From Arsenophonus sp052171275 (lineage in GTDB: Bacteria; Pseudomonadota; Gammaproteobacteria; Enterobacterales; Enterobacteriaceae), in contig CM125795.1 in the NCBI GenBank assembly GCA_052171275.1, positions 558,001-622,000 on the forward strand: 64,000 nucleotides of DNA. Reading direction: 5' to 3'. Below, one piece after another: positions 55,465 through 64,000 of the stretch. The notes below the pieces were generated by a model, which ran no database searches, was not told the DNA's origin, and was given only the letters and a program-made list of their open reading frames with translations. Numbering within the stretch: position 1 is the stretch's first letter; each line of letters begins with the position of its first letter. The position numbers were made by a program, and so were the translations under genes.

Positions 55465-57308
55465 GTTTACTTTATTTAACTATTTTATTACCAATATTAG
55501 GATTTTTATTATTAGCATTTTCTTCTGGACGTTTGTTTAAAAATTTATCTGCTTTCATTGGAGTAAGTTCAGTTGGTTTTTCAGCGATTATAACATTTTG
55601 GATAGGAATTGATTTCTGTGCTAAAAATATTGAAGGTGGATATATTTATAATCAAAAATTATGGCATTTGTTAACAATAAGTAACTTTAACATTCCAATC
55701 ACATTAATGCTTGATGGTTTATCATTAACTATGCTAGGAATTGTAACAGGTGTTGGTTTTTTAATTAATCTATATGCTTCTTGGTATATGCGTGGTAAGG
55801 AAGGTTATTCTCGTTTCTTTGCTTATACAAATTTATTTATTGCTAGTATGATTTTATTAGTTTTATCCGAAAATATGATGCTAATGTATATTGGTTGGGA
55901 AGGTGTTGGGTTATGTAGTTATTTGTTAATAGGTTTTTATTATGGCAATCCTAAAAATGGTAGAGCTGCAATGAAAGCTTTTTTTATTACCCGTATTGGT
56001 GATGTATTTTTATTGATTGGTATGTTTATTCTTTATAATCAATTTAATACGTTGAATTTCTATCAACTAAAAATATTTGCGTTACAACAAATTACTACTG
56101 ATTCTTCACAGATTAACTTGGCAACGTTAATGATTATTATTGGTGCGGTTAGCAAATCTGCTCAGTTACCTTTACAGACTTGGTTAGCTGATGCAATGGT
56201 AGGTCCAACTCCAATATCTGCACTTATTCATGCAGCAACTATGGTTACTGCCGGTGTTTATTTAATTGCCCGTACTCATATTTTATTTTTAATATCACCA
56301 GAAATATTATATTTAGTAGCTATCATTGGTGCATCAACCTTGATATTAGCAGGATTTTCTGCCTTAGTACAAACAGATATCAAACGTATATTAGCTTATT
56401 CAACTATGAGTCAAATAGGTTATATGTTTTTAGCATTAGGTATTAAAGCTTGGGACGCGGCTATTTTTCATTTAATGACACATGCTTTCTTTAAAGCTTT
56501 ATTATTTTTATCTGCTGGTTCATTGATTATTTCTTGTAACTATGAACAAAATATATTTAAGATGGGTGGATTATATAAGAAACTACCATTCATTTATAGT
56601 TGTTTTTTGATTGGCGGCTCTTCGCTTGCAGCGATACCAATAATTACTTCCGGATTTTATAGTAAAGGTAATATCTTATTTGGAATTGCTAAACAAGGAG
56701 AAACTATTTTTTTACTAATCAATATAATTGGCGCATTTATAACTACACTTTATACTTTCCGTATGATTTTTATCATATTTCATGGAAAAAAACAAATTAT
56801 AACTAAACTTGTTGGTGGATTTAATCATACGATTCCATTAGTAGTATTATCAATATTATCTACCGCTCTTAGTATTATGATTATTCAACCACTATTAGGA
56901 GTATTCCCTATTACTGAAGAAATTAGTAAGTCGTATAAAGTTATATTAGAAATAACTTCTAGTAGTGTTTCATTACTTGGTCTAATATTAGCTATATTTA
57001 TATATCTTAGAAAATCAAAGTTTTTTAAATTATTTGATAAAAATATAGTAAACTCTTTTTTTACTTATTGCTGTTATAAATCATTTGGATTTGATCAACT
57101 TTATAATCTTATTTTTGTGAAACCATTTAAAATAATTACTCAATTATTAGAAAATGATCCTATTCATTCATTAATGAATATTCCATCTATCATATTATGT
57201 TTATGTAATAAAGGATTGTCTATTAGCCAAAATGGGAATATACGTTGGTATTTAGCTTCTATTGGGTTAGGGTCGGTGTTAATTTTAACACTATTACTTT
57301 TGGTTTAA
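55461..57308 (+). CDS. nuoL: NADH-quinone oxidoreductase subunit L
   Basis: Distal antiporter-like subunit with the long lateral helix, a proton channel of complex I. It has 615 residues (E. coli 613). Conserved segments are LYIGWEGVGLCSYLLIG, KSAQLPLQTWLADAM, GPTPISALIHAATMVTAGVY and HAFFKALLFLSAGS. The channel Lys (in KSAQLP) and the His of HAATMV are present. The C-terminal part is less conserved and A+T-driven but remains open to the expected length. Confidence 0.97.
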   Translation: MSLLYLTILLPILGFLLLAFSSGRLFKNLSAFIGVSSVGFSAIITFWIGIDFCAKNIEGGYIYNQKLWHLLTISNFNIPITLMLDGLSLTMLGIVTGVGFLINLYASWYMRGKEGYSRFFAYTNLFIASMILLVLSENMMLMYIGWEGVGLCSYLLIGFYYGNPKNGRAAMKAFFITRIGDVFLLIGMFILYNQFNTLNFYQLKIFALQQITTDSSQINLATLMIIIGAVSKSAQLPLQTWLADAMVGPTPISALIHAATMVTAGVYLIARTHILFLISPEILYLVAIIGASTLILAGFSALVQTDIKRILAYSTMSQIGYMFLALGIKAWDAAIFHLMTHAFFKALLFLSAGSLIISCNYEQNIFKMGGLYKKLPFIYSCFLIGGSSLAAIPIITSGFYSKGNILFGIAKQGETIFLLINIIGAFITTLYTFRMIFIIFHGKKQIITKLVGGFNHTIPLVVLSILSTALSIMIIQPLLGVFPITEEISKSYKVILEITSSSVSLLGLILAIFIYLRKSKFFKLFDKNIVNSFFTYCCYKSFGFDQLYNLIFVKPFKIITQLLENDPIHSLMNIPSIILCLCNKGLSISQNGNIRWYLASIGLGSVLILTLLLLV

Positions 57309-57328
57309 TTAATGGATATATTTATATC

Positions 57329-58840
57329 ATGCTATTACCTTGGCTAATACTTCTTCCCTTAATTGGTGGAGTGATATGTTGGCAATCTGAGCGATTTAGT
57401 AAACAATTACCACGGTATTTTTCATTGTTTCTGATGGGATTAACTCTTTTCCTTTCTATATTACTTTGGTTGAAAGGGAACTATATATTAAATAATAATT
57501 CAGTATTAACCAAATGGCTATGGATTTTTTCTATGCCATGGATTAAATCATTAGGTATTAATATTTCGTTAGCTATTGATGGTTTATCAATATTAATGAT
57601 TACACTAACTGCTATCATGGGTATTTTTTCTATATTAAGCTCATGGAGTGAGAATCAAAATAATCAAGGTGCTTACTATTTTCATCTAATGTGGATTATA
57701 GCTGGTGTGATGGGAATTTTTATGGCAGTTGATCTATTTTTGTTTTTTTTCTTTTGGGAAATGATGTTGATTCCAATGTATTTTCTTATTATTAACTGGG
57801 GGCACAAAGGTTCAGGGGAACATGCGCACATTAATGCAGCAATTAAATTTTTTATTTACACTCAAGTAAGTGGATTGATAATGTTAATATCAATTATCAC
57901 ATTAGCATTAATTCATTATCAATCGTTAGGTAATTGGTCGTTTTCCTATTTTGATCTTTTAAATACAAAAATGTCGTCTAAGACACAATATTTATTAATG
58001 TTAGGATTTTTTATTGCATTTGCAGTAAAAATGCCTTTGGTACCTTTTCACGGATGGATGATAGATACACAAGAGCAATCTCCAACAGCCGGTTCTCTTG
58101 ATATTTCAGCTATCATGATTAAAACAGCAGCTTATGGTTTATTACGTTTCACATTACCTTTATTTCCTGAAGCATCGATTCAATTTACACCTTTTGCAAT
58201 GACGTTAGGTATTATAAATATATTTTATGGTGCATTATTAGCATTTAAACAAACAGATATTAAACGCTTTGTAGCTTATAGCAGTTTATCACATATGGGA
58301 TTTATAACTGTGGCAATCTATGCTGGCTCTTTTATTGCGTATCAAGGTGCAGTATTACAAATGATAGCTAATTGTATATCAGGTGCTGCTTTAGTAATTA
58401 TTAGTGGTCAACTTTATGAGCGTATTGGAACGCGTGATATTCGTATGATGGGAGGATTATGGAAAAGGATTGCATGGTTACCTCCTTTATCATTATTTTT
58501 CGTGATTGCAACTTTAGGAATGCCAGGTACAGGAAATTTTCTTGGTGAATTTATTATTCTATTAGGTACTTTTAACAAATTTAAGTTGGTAACAATTATT
58601 ATGGCATTCGCTATGGTATTTTCGTCTATTTATGCACTTTGGATGATGCAACGTGTTTATTATGGTACTGTAAAATCAAATCAAGCGCTTCCGTCTTTAA
58701 ATAGACGTGAGATATTAGTTTTGTTAACGTTATCATTATTATCAATAGTATTAGGTTTTTACCCACAACCAATATTAGATACTTCAAAAAATGTTATGGA
58801 ATCGCTTTTTAGTTTATATCTATTTCATTCTCAGAATTAA
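57329..58840 (+). CDS. nuoM: NADH-quinone oxidoreductase subunit M
   Basis: Middle antiporter-like proton channel of complex I. The ATG at 57329 gives 503 residues (E. coli 509) and the expected start MLLPWLILLPLIGG; an upstream ATG at 57245 would lie inside nuoL and is not the true start. Conserved segments are FFFFFWEMMLIPMYF (channel Glu), KMPLVPFHGW (channel Lys) and FKQTDIKRFVAYSSLSHMGF. One oddity: the usual LPDAHSQAPT reads MIDTQEQSPT, so a widely conserved His is replaced by Gln. Confidence 0.96.
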   Translation: MLLPWLILLPLIGGVICWQSERFSKQLPRYFSLFLMGLTLFLSILLWLKGNYILNNNSVLTKWLWIFSMPWIKSLGINISLAIDGLSILMITLTAIMGIFSILSSWSENQNNQGAYYFHLMWIIAGVMGIFMAVDLFLFFFFWEMMLIPMYFLIINWGHKGSGEHAHINAAIKFFIYTQVSGLIMLISIITLALIHYQSLGNWSFSYFDLLNTKMSSKTQYLLMLGFFIAFAVKMPLVPFHGWMIDTQEQSPTAGSLDISAIMIKTAAYGLLRFTLPLFPEASIQFTPFAMTLGIINIFYGALLAFKQTDIKRFVAYSSLSHMGFITVAIYAGSFIAYQGAVLQMIANCISGAALVIISGQLYERIGTRDIRMMGGLWKRIAWLPPLSLFFVIATLGMPGTGNFLGEFIILLGTFNKFKLVTIIMAFAMVFSSIYALWMMQRVYYGTVKSNQALPSLNRREILVLLTLSLLSIVLGFYPQPILDTSKNVMESLFSLYLFHSQN

Positions 58841-58852
58841 GATCATAATTTT

Positions 58853-60307
58853 ATGACAATAACTTTTGAACAATTGATTGCATTATCACCCATTTTAATT
58901 AATGGGCTATTAGTATTAATTATGATGTTATCTATTGCTTGGAAACGTAATAATTTAATTAATGCTATATTAACGATAAGTGGTTTTATTAGTTCTTTGT
59001 TTGTTTATTGTATAATAGAAATTAAATTACCTATTGAAGTAACCCAATTAATTTATATAGATAAATATTCAATATTTTATAGTATATTAATTTTAATTGC
59101 TGGTATTGGTACATTAATTTATGCTTATGAATGGCTTATAGGATATCCAGATAATAAGGAAGAGTTTTATTTATTACTAAATATTGCGGTAATAGGAGGA
59201 ATCTTATTATCAATGGCTAATCATTTATCTACATTATTAATTGGCATTGAATTAATCTCATTACCATTATTTGGATTGATTGGATATTCTTTTTTTAAAA
59301 GGCGTTCATTAGAAGCTAGCATTAAATATATGTTGCTATCAGCAACTACTTCTTCATTTTTATTGTTTGGAATAGCACTGCTTTATGCTGAAACAGGTAG
59401 TTTAATATTTACTGATTTAAATTTAAATCTAAATGATAATATTATTCATTATCCAGTTATTATGCTTGGTATTGGCATGGTATTAGTTTCAATTAGTTTT
59501 AAACTATCGTTAGTTCCTTTTCAATTTTGGACACCAGATATTTATCAAATCGCACCTGCACCTGTCGTGACATTTTTAACAACTGCTAGTAAAATTGCTA
59601 TATTTGCAGTTTTAATGCGTTTATTAATGATATCACCAATAACAGGAAATCAAAAATTATCATCAGTGCTAACTATTATTTCCATTACTTCCATATTATT
59701 TGGTAATTTAATGGCTATTTCACAAAAGAATATTAAACGTTTACTTGGTTATTCATCTATTGCCCATATGGGATACCTGATATTACCTTTAATTGCTTTA
59801 CAAATTGATAATATTGCATCACAAATTACAATATCAATTTATTTTATAGGCTATTTATTTGCTAATTTAGGTATTTTTGGTGTTGTTAGCATTCTATCTA
59901 GTTCATACTATAGTGACTATAAATACGATATTAATGTTTATTACGGATTATATTGGCGTGAACCTATTCTTGCAATTATTTTAACTATAATGATGCTATC
60001 CTTAGCAGGAATTCCAATTACTTTGGGTTTTGTTGGTAAATTTTATATTATCATTACCTCTATTAATGCTGAGTTATGGTATTTAACAGCAGCTATTATT
60101 ATAGGTAGTGCAATAAGTTTATATTATTATTTATGCTTCATAGCTAATTTATATAGCCGGAAACTAATGTCAAGTTATTGCTATGTTCATAAAAAATTAA
60201 GTAGTAATATAGTTATATTGTTTGCTTCATTATGTGCATTTATTACAGTTTTATTCGGAATATGGCCACAACCTTTATTTGAAATTGCGATTTCTGCATT
60301 TTCGTAA
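58853..60307 (+). CDS. nuoN: NADH-quinone oxidoreductase subunit N
   Basis: Proximal antiporter-like proton channel, last gene of the operon; 484 residues (E. coli 485). Conserved segments are LIGIELISLPLFGLIGY, FKLSLVPF, TASKIAIFAVLMRL and QKNIKRLLGYSSIAHMGY, so the channel Lys residues are present. The usual PFHLWTPD reads PFQFWTPD, a His to Gln change parallel to the one in NuoM. No clear terminator follows the TAA. Confidence 0.96.
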   Translation: MTITFEQLIALSPILINGLLVLIMMLSIAWKRNNLINAILTISGFISSLFVYCIIEIKLPIEVTQLIYIDKYSIFYSILILIAGIGTLIYAYEWLIGYPDNKEEFYLLLNIAVIGGILLSMANHLSTLLIGIELISLPLFGLIGYSFFKRRSLEASIKYMLLSATTSSFLLFGIALLYAETGSLIFTDLNLNLNDNIIHYPVIMLGIGMVLVSISFKLSLVPFQFWTPDIYQIAPAPVVTFLTTASKIAIFAVLMRLLMISPITGNQKLSSVLTIISITSILFGNLMAISQKNIKRLLGYSSIAHMGYLILPLIALQIDNIASQITISIYFIGYLFANLGIFGVVSILSSSYYSDYKYDINVYYGLYWREPILAIILTIMMLSLAGIPITLGFVGKFYIIITSINAELWYLTAAIIIGSAISLYYYLCFIANLYSRKLMSSYCYVHKKLSSNIVILFASLCAFITVLFGIWPQPLFEIAISAFS

Positions 60308-63300
60308 CAATAATTGATATAATTTTAATAATTCTAGATTAATATGTTATAATTTTATAATCTATATACTTAATTATCAGAAAAAGTAATGGTACTATAT
60401 CAATACTATAAAATTTTATAATAAATATTAAATTAAATAATTATCTTAATTAAAAAATCTTTTTTTGTTAAAAGTTAAAATGACAGTAATTATTAGTATT
60501 TATTATTAAGTTCATTCTAAGTATTTATTAATTCTGTTTTAATCTTAAAAAAGATGATAAAATCTTTAATAATAAGAATTATTTAATATAATGATATTGA
60601 ATATATCTCTATATTTATACTATCATTCAAGTGATTCAATTTCCGTCATTATAATTTAATGTATCTATTTATTTGATAGAATAGAAAATATTTTTAATAT
60701 TTTATCTATGTTAAATCATTTTATGATAGATAATAATTATACTATCTTTATAAATATTTAATGATTTACTACTTATTAAGTATTGCTATAAAAAATTTTT
60801 TATTTATTAAAATTGATAATTATAAATATTTATTTTATCTTTAATTAAAATAAATATTTATTAGTTATAAATATTATTGATTAATAATAATCTAAAATAT
60901 AATAATTCTTAAGAAATAACTTTATAATTAAAAAATAAGTTTTTTGATAATTGAATATTTTTTAATATTATTATTTAATTTTAATTGCAATCATCGTTAA
61001 TTACTTTATTATTATCAATAAAATTAATAGTATTGTATAATACATATATAAAAAAACTTTATTTTTTTTAAATATATTTAATATTTTGTTTAAAATAAAA
61101 GGAATATAATTATTAAAATATTTAGAATTTATCTAAAAAATTAAAAATAAAATTTATATAAAAATAAAAAAGTTTTATTTTATAATTGTTTATCCTATTT
61201 CCTTACAAAAATAATTATATAAAATTATAGAATCGATGATTTTAAACATTAAAATTTATAATTTATATAATTTACTTTATTTTAATAATGATGGTTATTA
61301 TGAGAGTATTTTATATTAAAATATAGAATTAATTAACCATTAAAAAATTTGTTTTAATCAATTTTTTTAAAATTTAAAAAAATGATAATAATTACTTTAA
61401 TAACATAATTAACTTTTTTATCAATATAAAAAAATCTGCTTCTAGTTCTTTTTTATTATATATAAAATATCTTAAAATCATTAATATAAAATAATCTAAC
61501 AGTAGATAAAAATCTTAATATAATAATCTAATATTAAATTAAAATTATATAAAATATAATAAATGATATTATATAATAATATAACTTAGTTATATATTTT
61601 AATATTTTAAGTAATTATTACTTCATGTAAGTTTACAATAACTTATATGGTTATAAATACAAATAAAATAAGATCTAAAAAATAAAAGAACAATATAATA
61701 TAGATTATAATTTAATATTTTTAAAAAATATATCTTATGATAATAAAGAAATTAATTGGATTATTTTAATCATAAATAAATTATTAAAATAGTATTCTAA
61801 TATAATTAGAAAGCAATGTTATTAATATCCGATCTATAAATTAGTTAATATTAATATTAACTTGTAAAGTTGAAATAATTAATATCATTAATTATAATTA
61901 AATCATCTTAATTAAGATATATTTTATATCTTTTATAAAGATATTTTTTAAATAGTTGTATTTATTTTTTATCTAAAAAATATTAACAATAATTTGATAG
62001 GATTGTTTATAATAACAAAATATTAAATTAATTTCATTATATTTATGTATAATGAAACTAATCATTATAAAAATAAAATTAAATAAAATGTTAAAGATAG
62101 TTTAAAATTTAATATTTTTAACATAAAAGAACAATATGATTAATATTTATTATATGATACATATATCATGAATACTAACATTATGAGTAAAATAAATTTT
62201 AATAAATAAATTATAATAATTTATTTATTAGATATAATTAGTATTTATATAAATAATTTCTTCATTAATAATAATTAATTAGATAATAACATAATTTATC
62301 AGAATATTCTTTTTTATAGAAAAAGATATTGGTAATCTCATAGTCAAGCCTTTTATAAGAGTTAATATTTTTACTGCATATATTAATAATAATATAATTT
62401 AATTATATTATTATTTTATTCTTAAATGGTTTAATAATTTATTAAAAATCTAAATATGTATAATTTATTAATAATTATTTTATTAAATAAAATAATTTAA
62501 TCATTATGATAATTATCATAATAAAGTTAATATGGTGTATGTAGTTGATATAAGTATGGATAATGATACTATCTTTGTTTATTATTATTTTAATAGTCAT
62601 CATAATTATATTTAATATAATTTTTGTGAGTTTTATAAAGCCTTATTACTAATAAACTATAATAGTAATTATGAATAATTACTATTATAGTTTCAATTTT
62701 TATTTTATAAATATAAATTTCTAAAAAATAAAGTTTAGCGAACGATAGTTGATTGAATAAAAATAAAAGTGTAATAAAAAAATAAACTAAGAATAATAAT
62801 AGTTGAGTTAATTTTATATCAATCATTATAATTTAATAATAAATATTTACGATCAGTATAAAATATTATAAGATATAATAAGTTTATTTATTTTATATTT
62901 TATTAAGTAATATATGAATAAAATACAATATTCTAATTTTATTACTTAATTTTCAAAATAAATTAATATTAGATTATGAATCTAGTTATACTTATTAATT
63001 ATTTATATATAAAACTAAAATAAAATTAACTAAAGATAATTGATATAAATATTTTATTAAAAATATTAAACATAAAAAATTATTTTTGAGAAAATTATAT
63101 TTTTATAAAAAATATTATAAATAATATTAAGTTTTTTAGCTTTTGCTATATTTTATTAGTTACAGTTAATATAAATTAATTAATTTATTTTTAATAAAAT
63201 ATTTATTTTTAATGTAAAAGCTATTTTATATTTTATCGAATATTTTATACAATAACTATTCAGAAGATTAAAGTTATGATAGTTTTAATTTAAACCTTTA

Positions 63301-64000
63301 TTTTAATTTGATAACTTTTACTGAAAGAGGTTAAATATTTATTAAGTAATCTTCTTTGATTTTAAAATTATTAAAAGATATAAAATTTAACGATTTATTT
63401 TAAATTATTTTATTAATATTTTTTAAAAATTAATGATTTTTAATTTACTGATTTATATGTATATAAAAATTACTTATATAAAAACATGATCCATAGATAT
63501 CAGATATCTAATGTAGAATTATATTTTATTATGATCTATATCAAATATATCGATAAGTACTCTTAATAAAAAAAGAAGATCATATCATATTATTATGAAA
63601 AAAAATAATTTATTTATGATGATATCATGATAGTCACTATCTATATAGATAAACAGATTTAACATAATAAAATTATTTTAGGTATTTAAATTGAATTTAA
63701 ATTTAATTTCGTTCTAGTATATTTATAGATTATCATAATATTTTGGAATAAGAAATTATATATTTTGTGTATATATTTTAAATATCTTATATTTTTTAGT
63801 AACGATTATAACTAAAAAATTATAAAGATTATCAATATTAATTTATTATATATCATCAATTCATATTTTTACTTACTAAATAATAAATTAAACTCTATTT
63901 CTTATATTAATTTTAAAATATTATCAAAAATTAATTATTAAATAATATATTTAATATTAATTATAGTTTTTAAAGATTAATTTTCAATTAAATAAATTTA
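60308..64000. other. Right-end gap after nuoN
   Basis: Nearly 3.7 kb of A+T-rich sequence with no recognised gene. E. coli has elaA/elaB/elaC and menF beyond nuoN, but I saw no matching residues. A 78-codon minus-strand frame at 62590-62826 is rejected. A perfect hairpin lies at 62654-62693. Confidence 0.5.
62654..62693. repeat. Perfect hairpin, 19-bp stem, 2-nt loop
   Basis: Arms AAACTATAATAGTAATTAT and complement around GA. It lies in the gene-free right end. Confidence 0.75.

Noticed and set aside
57245..57328. Upstream start for nuoM
   Set aside because: It would overlap the last 60 bases of nuoL and add residues unlike any NuoM; ATG 57329 matches the family start.
62590..62826. 78-codon minus-strand open frame with a signal-peptide-like N-terminus
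   Set aside because: It contains a 19-bp perfect hairpin, lacks a ribosome-binding site, and its Ile/Tyr/Leu/Phe-rich composition is what A+T-rich DNA yields by chance.

Overview
The window is part of the chromosome of a strongly reduced, very A+T-rich endosymbiont of the Enterobacterales. Every intact gene is an enterobacterial type: fused nuoCD, PurF, AroC, PdxB, SmrB. The order smrB, aroC, fabB, pdxB, truA, accD, folC, dedD, cvpA, purF, ubiX, then nuoA to nuoN, matches the same chromosome arm of E. coli, read in reverse. NuoB resembles the Yersinia/Sodalis/Serratia form more than that of E. coli. I cannot name the genus. Only about 39% of the window is intact coding sequence. I found no tRNA, rRNA, IS element, prophage or CRISPR array.

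Layout. (1) 0.5-19.7 kb: eleven intact housekeeping genes (ribosome rescue, chorismate, fatty acid, PLP, tRNA pseudouridine, folate, purine and ubiquinone synthesis, envelope/division), separated by long A+T-rich gaps. (2) 19.7-45.3 kb: a 25.7-kb stretch with no intact gene. (3) 45.3-60.3 kb: the complete 13-gene nuo operon for respiratory complex I, tightly packed. (4) 60.3-64 kb: A+T-rich DNA with nothing recognisable.

Main result. The gaps are not featureless. Translating them by eye and comparing them with remembered E. coli proteins shows genes that decayed in place and kept close to their original length and order. Recognised fossils are prmB, mepA, usg, dedA, hisQ and hisP (ubiX-proximal amino-acid ABC transporter), pta (minus strand), ispD, ispF, nlpD, rpoS and a nearly full-length mutS convergent with rpoS. 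The ispF-nlpD gap has the length expected for truD-surE-pcm. dedA (663 nt against about 660 in E. coli) has stops and frame changes but still shows segments such as LFSNQNSKIF. So point mutation and small indels have erased these genes with little large-scale deletion, although usg appears to have lost its 5' third.

Biology. Losing mutS (mismatch repair) and rpoS (stationary-phase sigma factor) fits a host-restricted life and a high, A+T-biased mutation load. Loss of pta suggests loss of the acetate branch. Loss of ispD and ispF would break the MEP isoprenoid pathway, while ubiX and complex I, which serve ubiquinone chemistry, remain intact. Two retained genes carry damage at the extreme 5' end: cvpA has an in-frame TGA at codon 3 (ancestral Trp), and nuoH has a 1-nt frameshift after about ten codons with an ATGA restart. 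Perfect palindromes with 15- to 28-bp arms are strikingly common in the decayed DNA.
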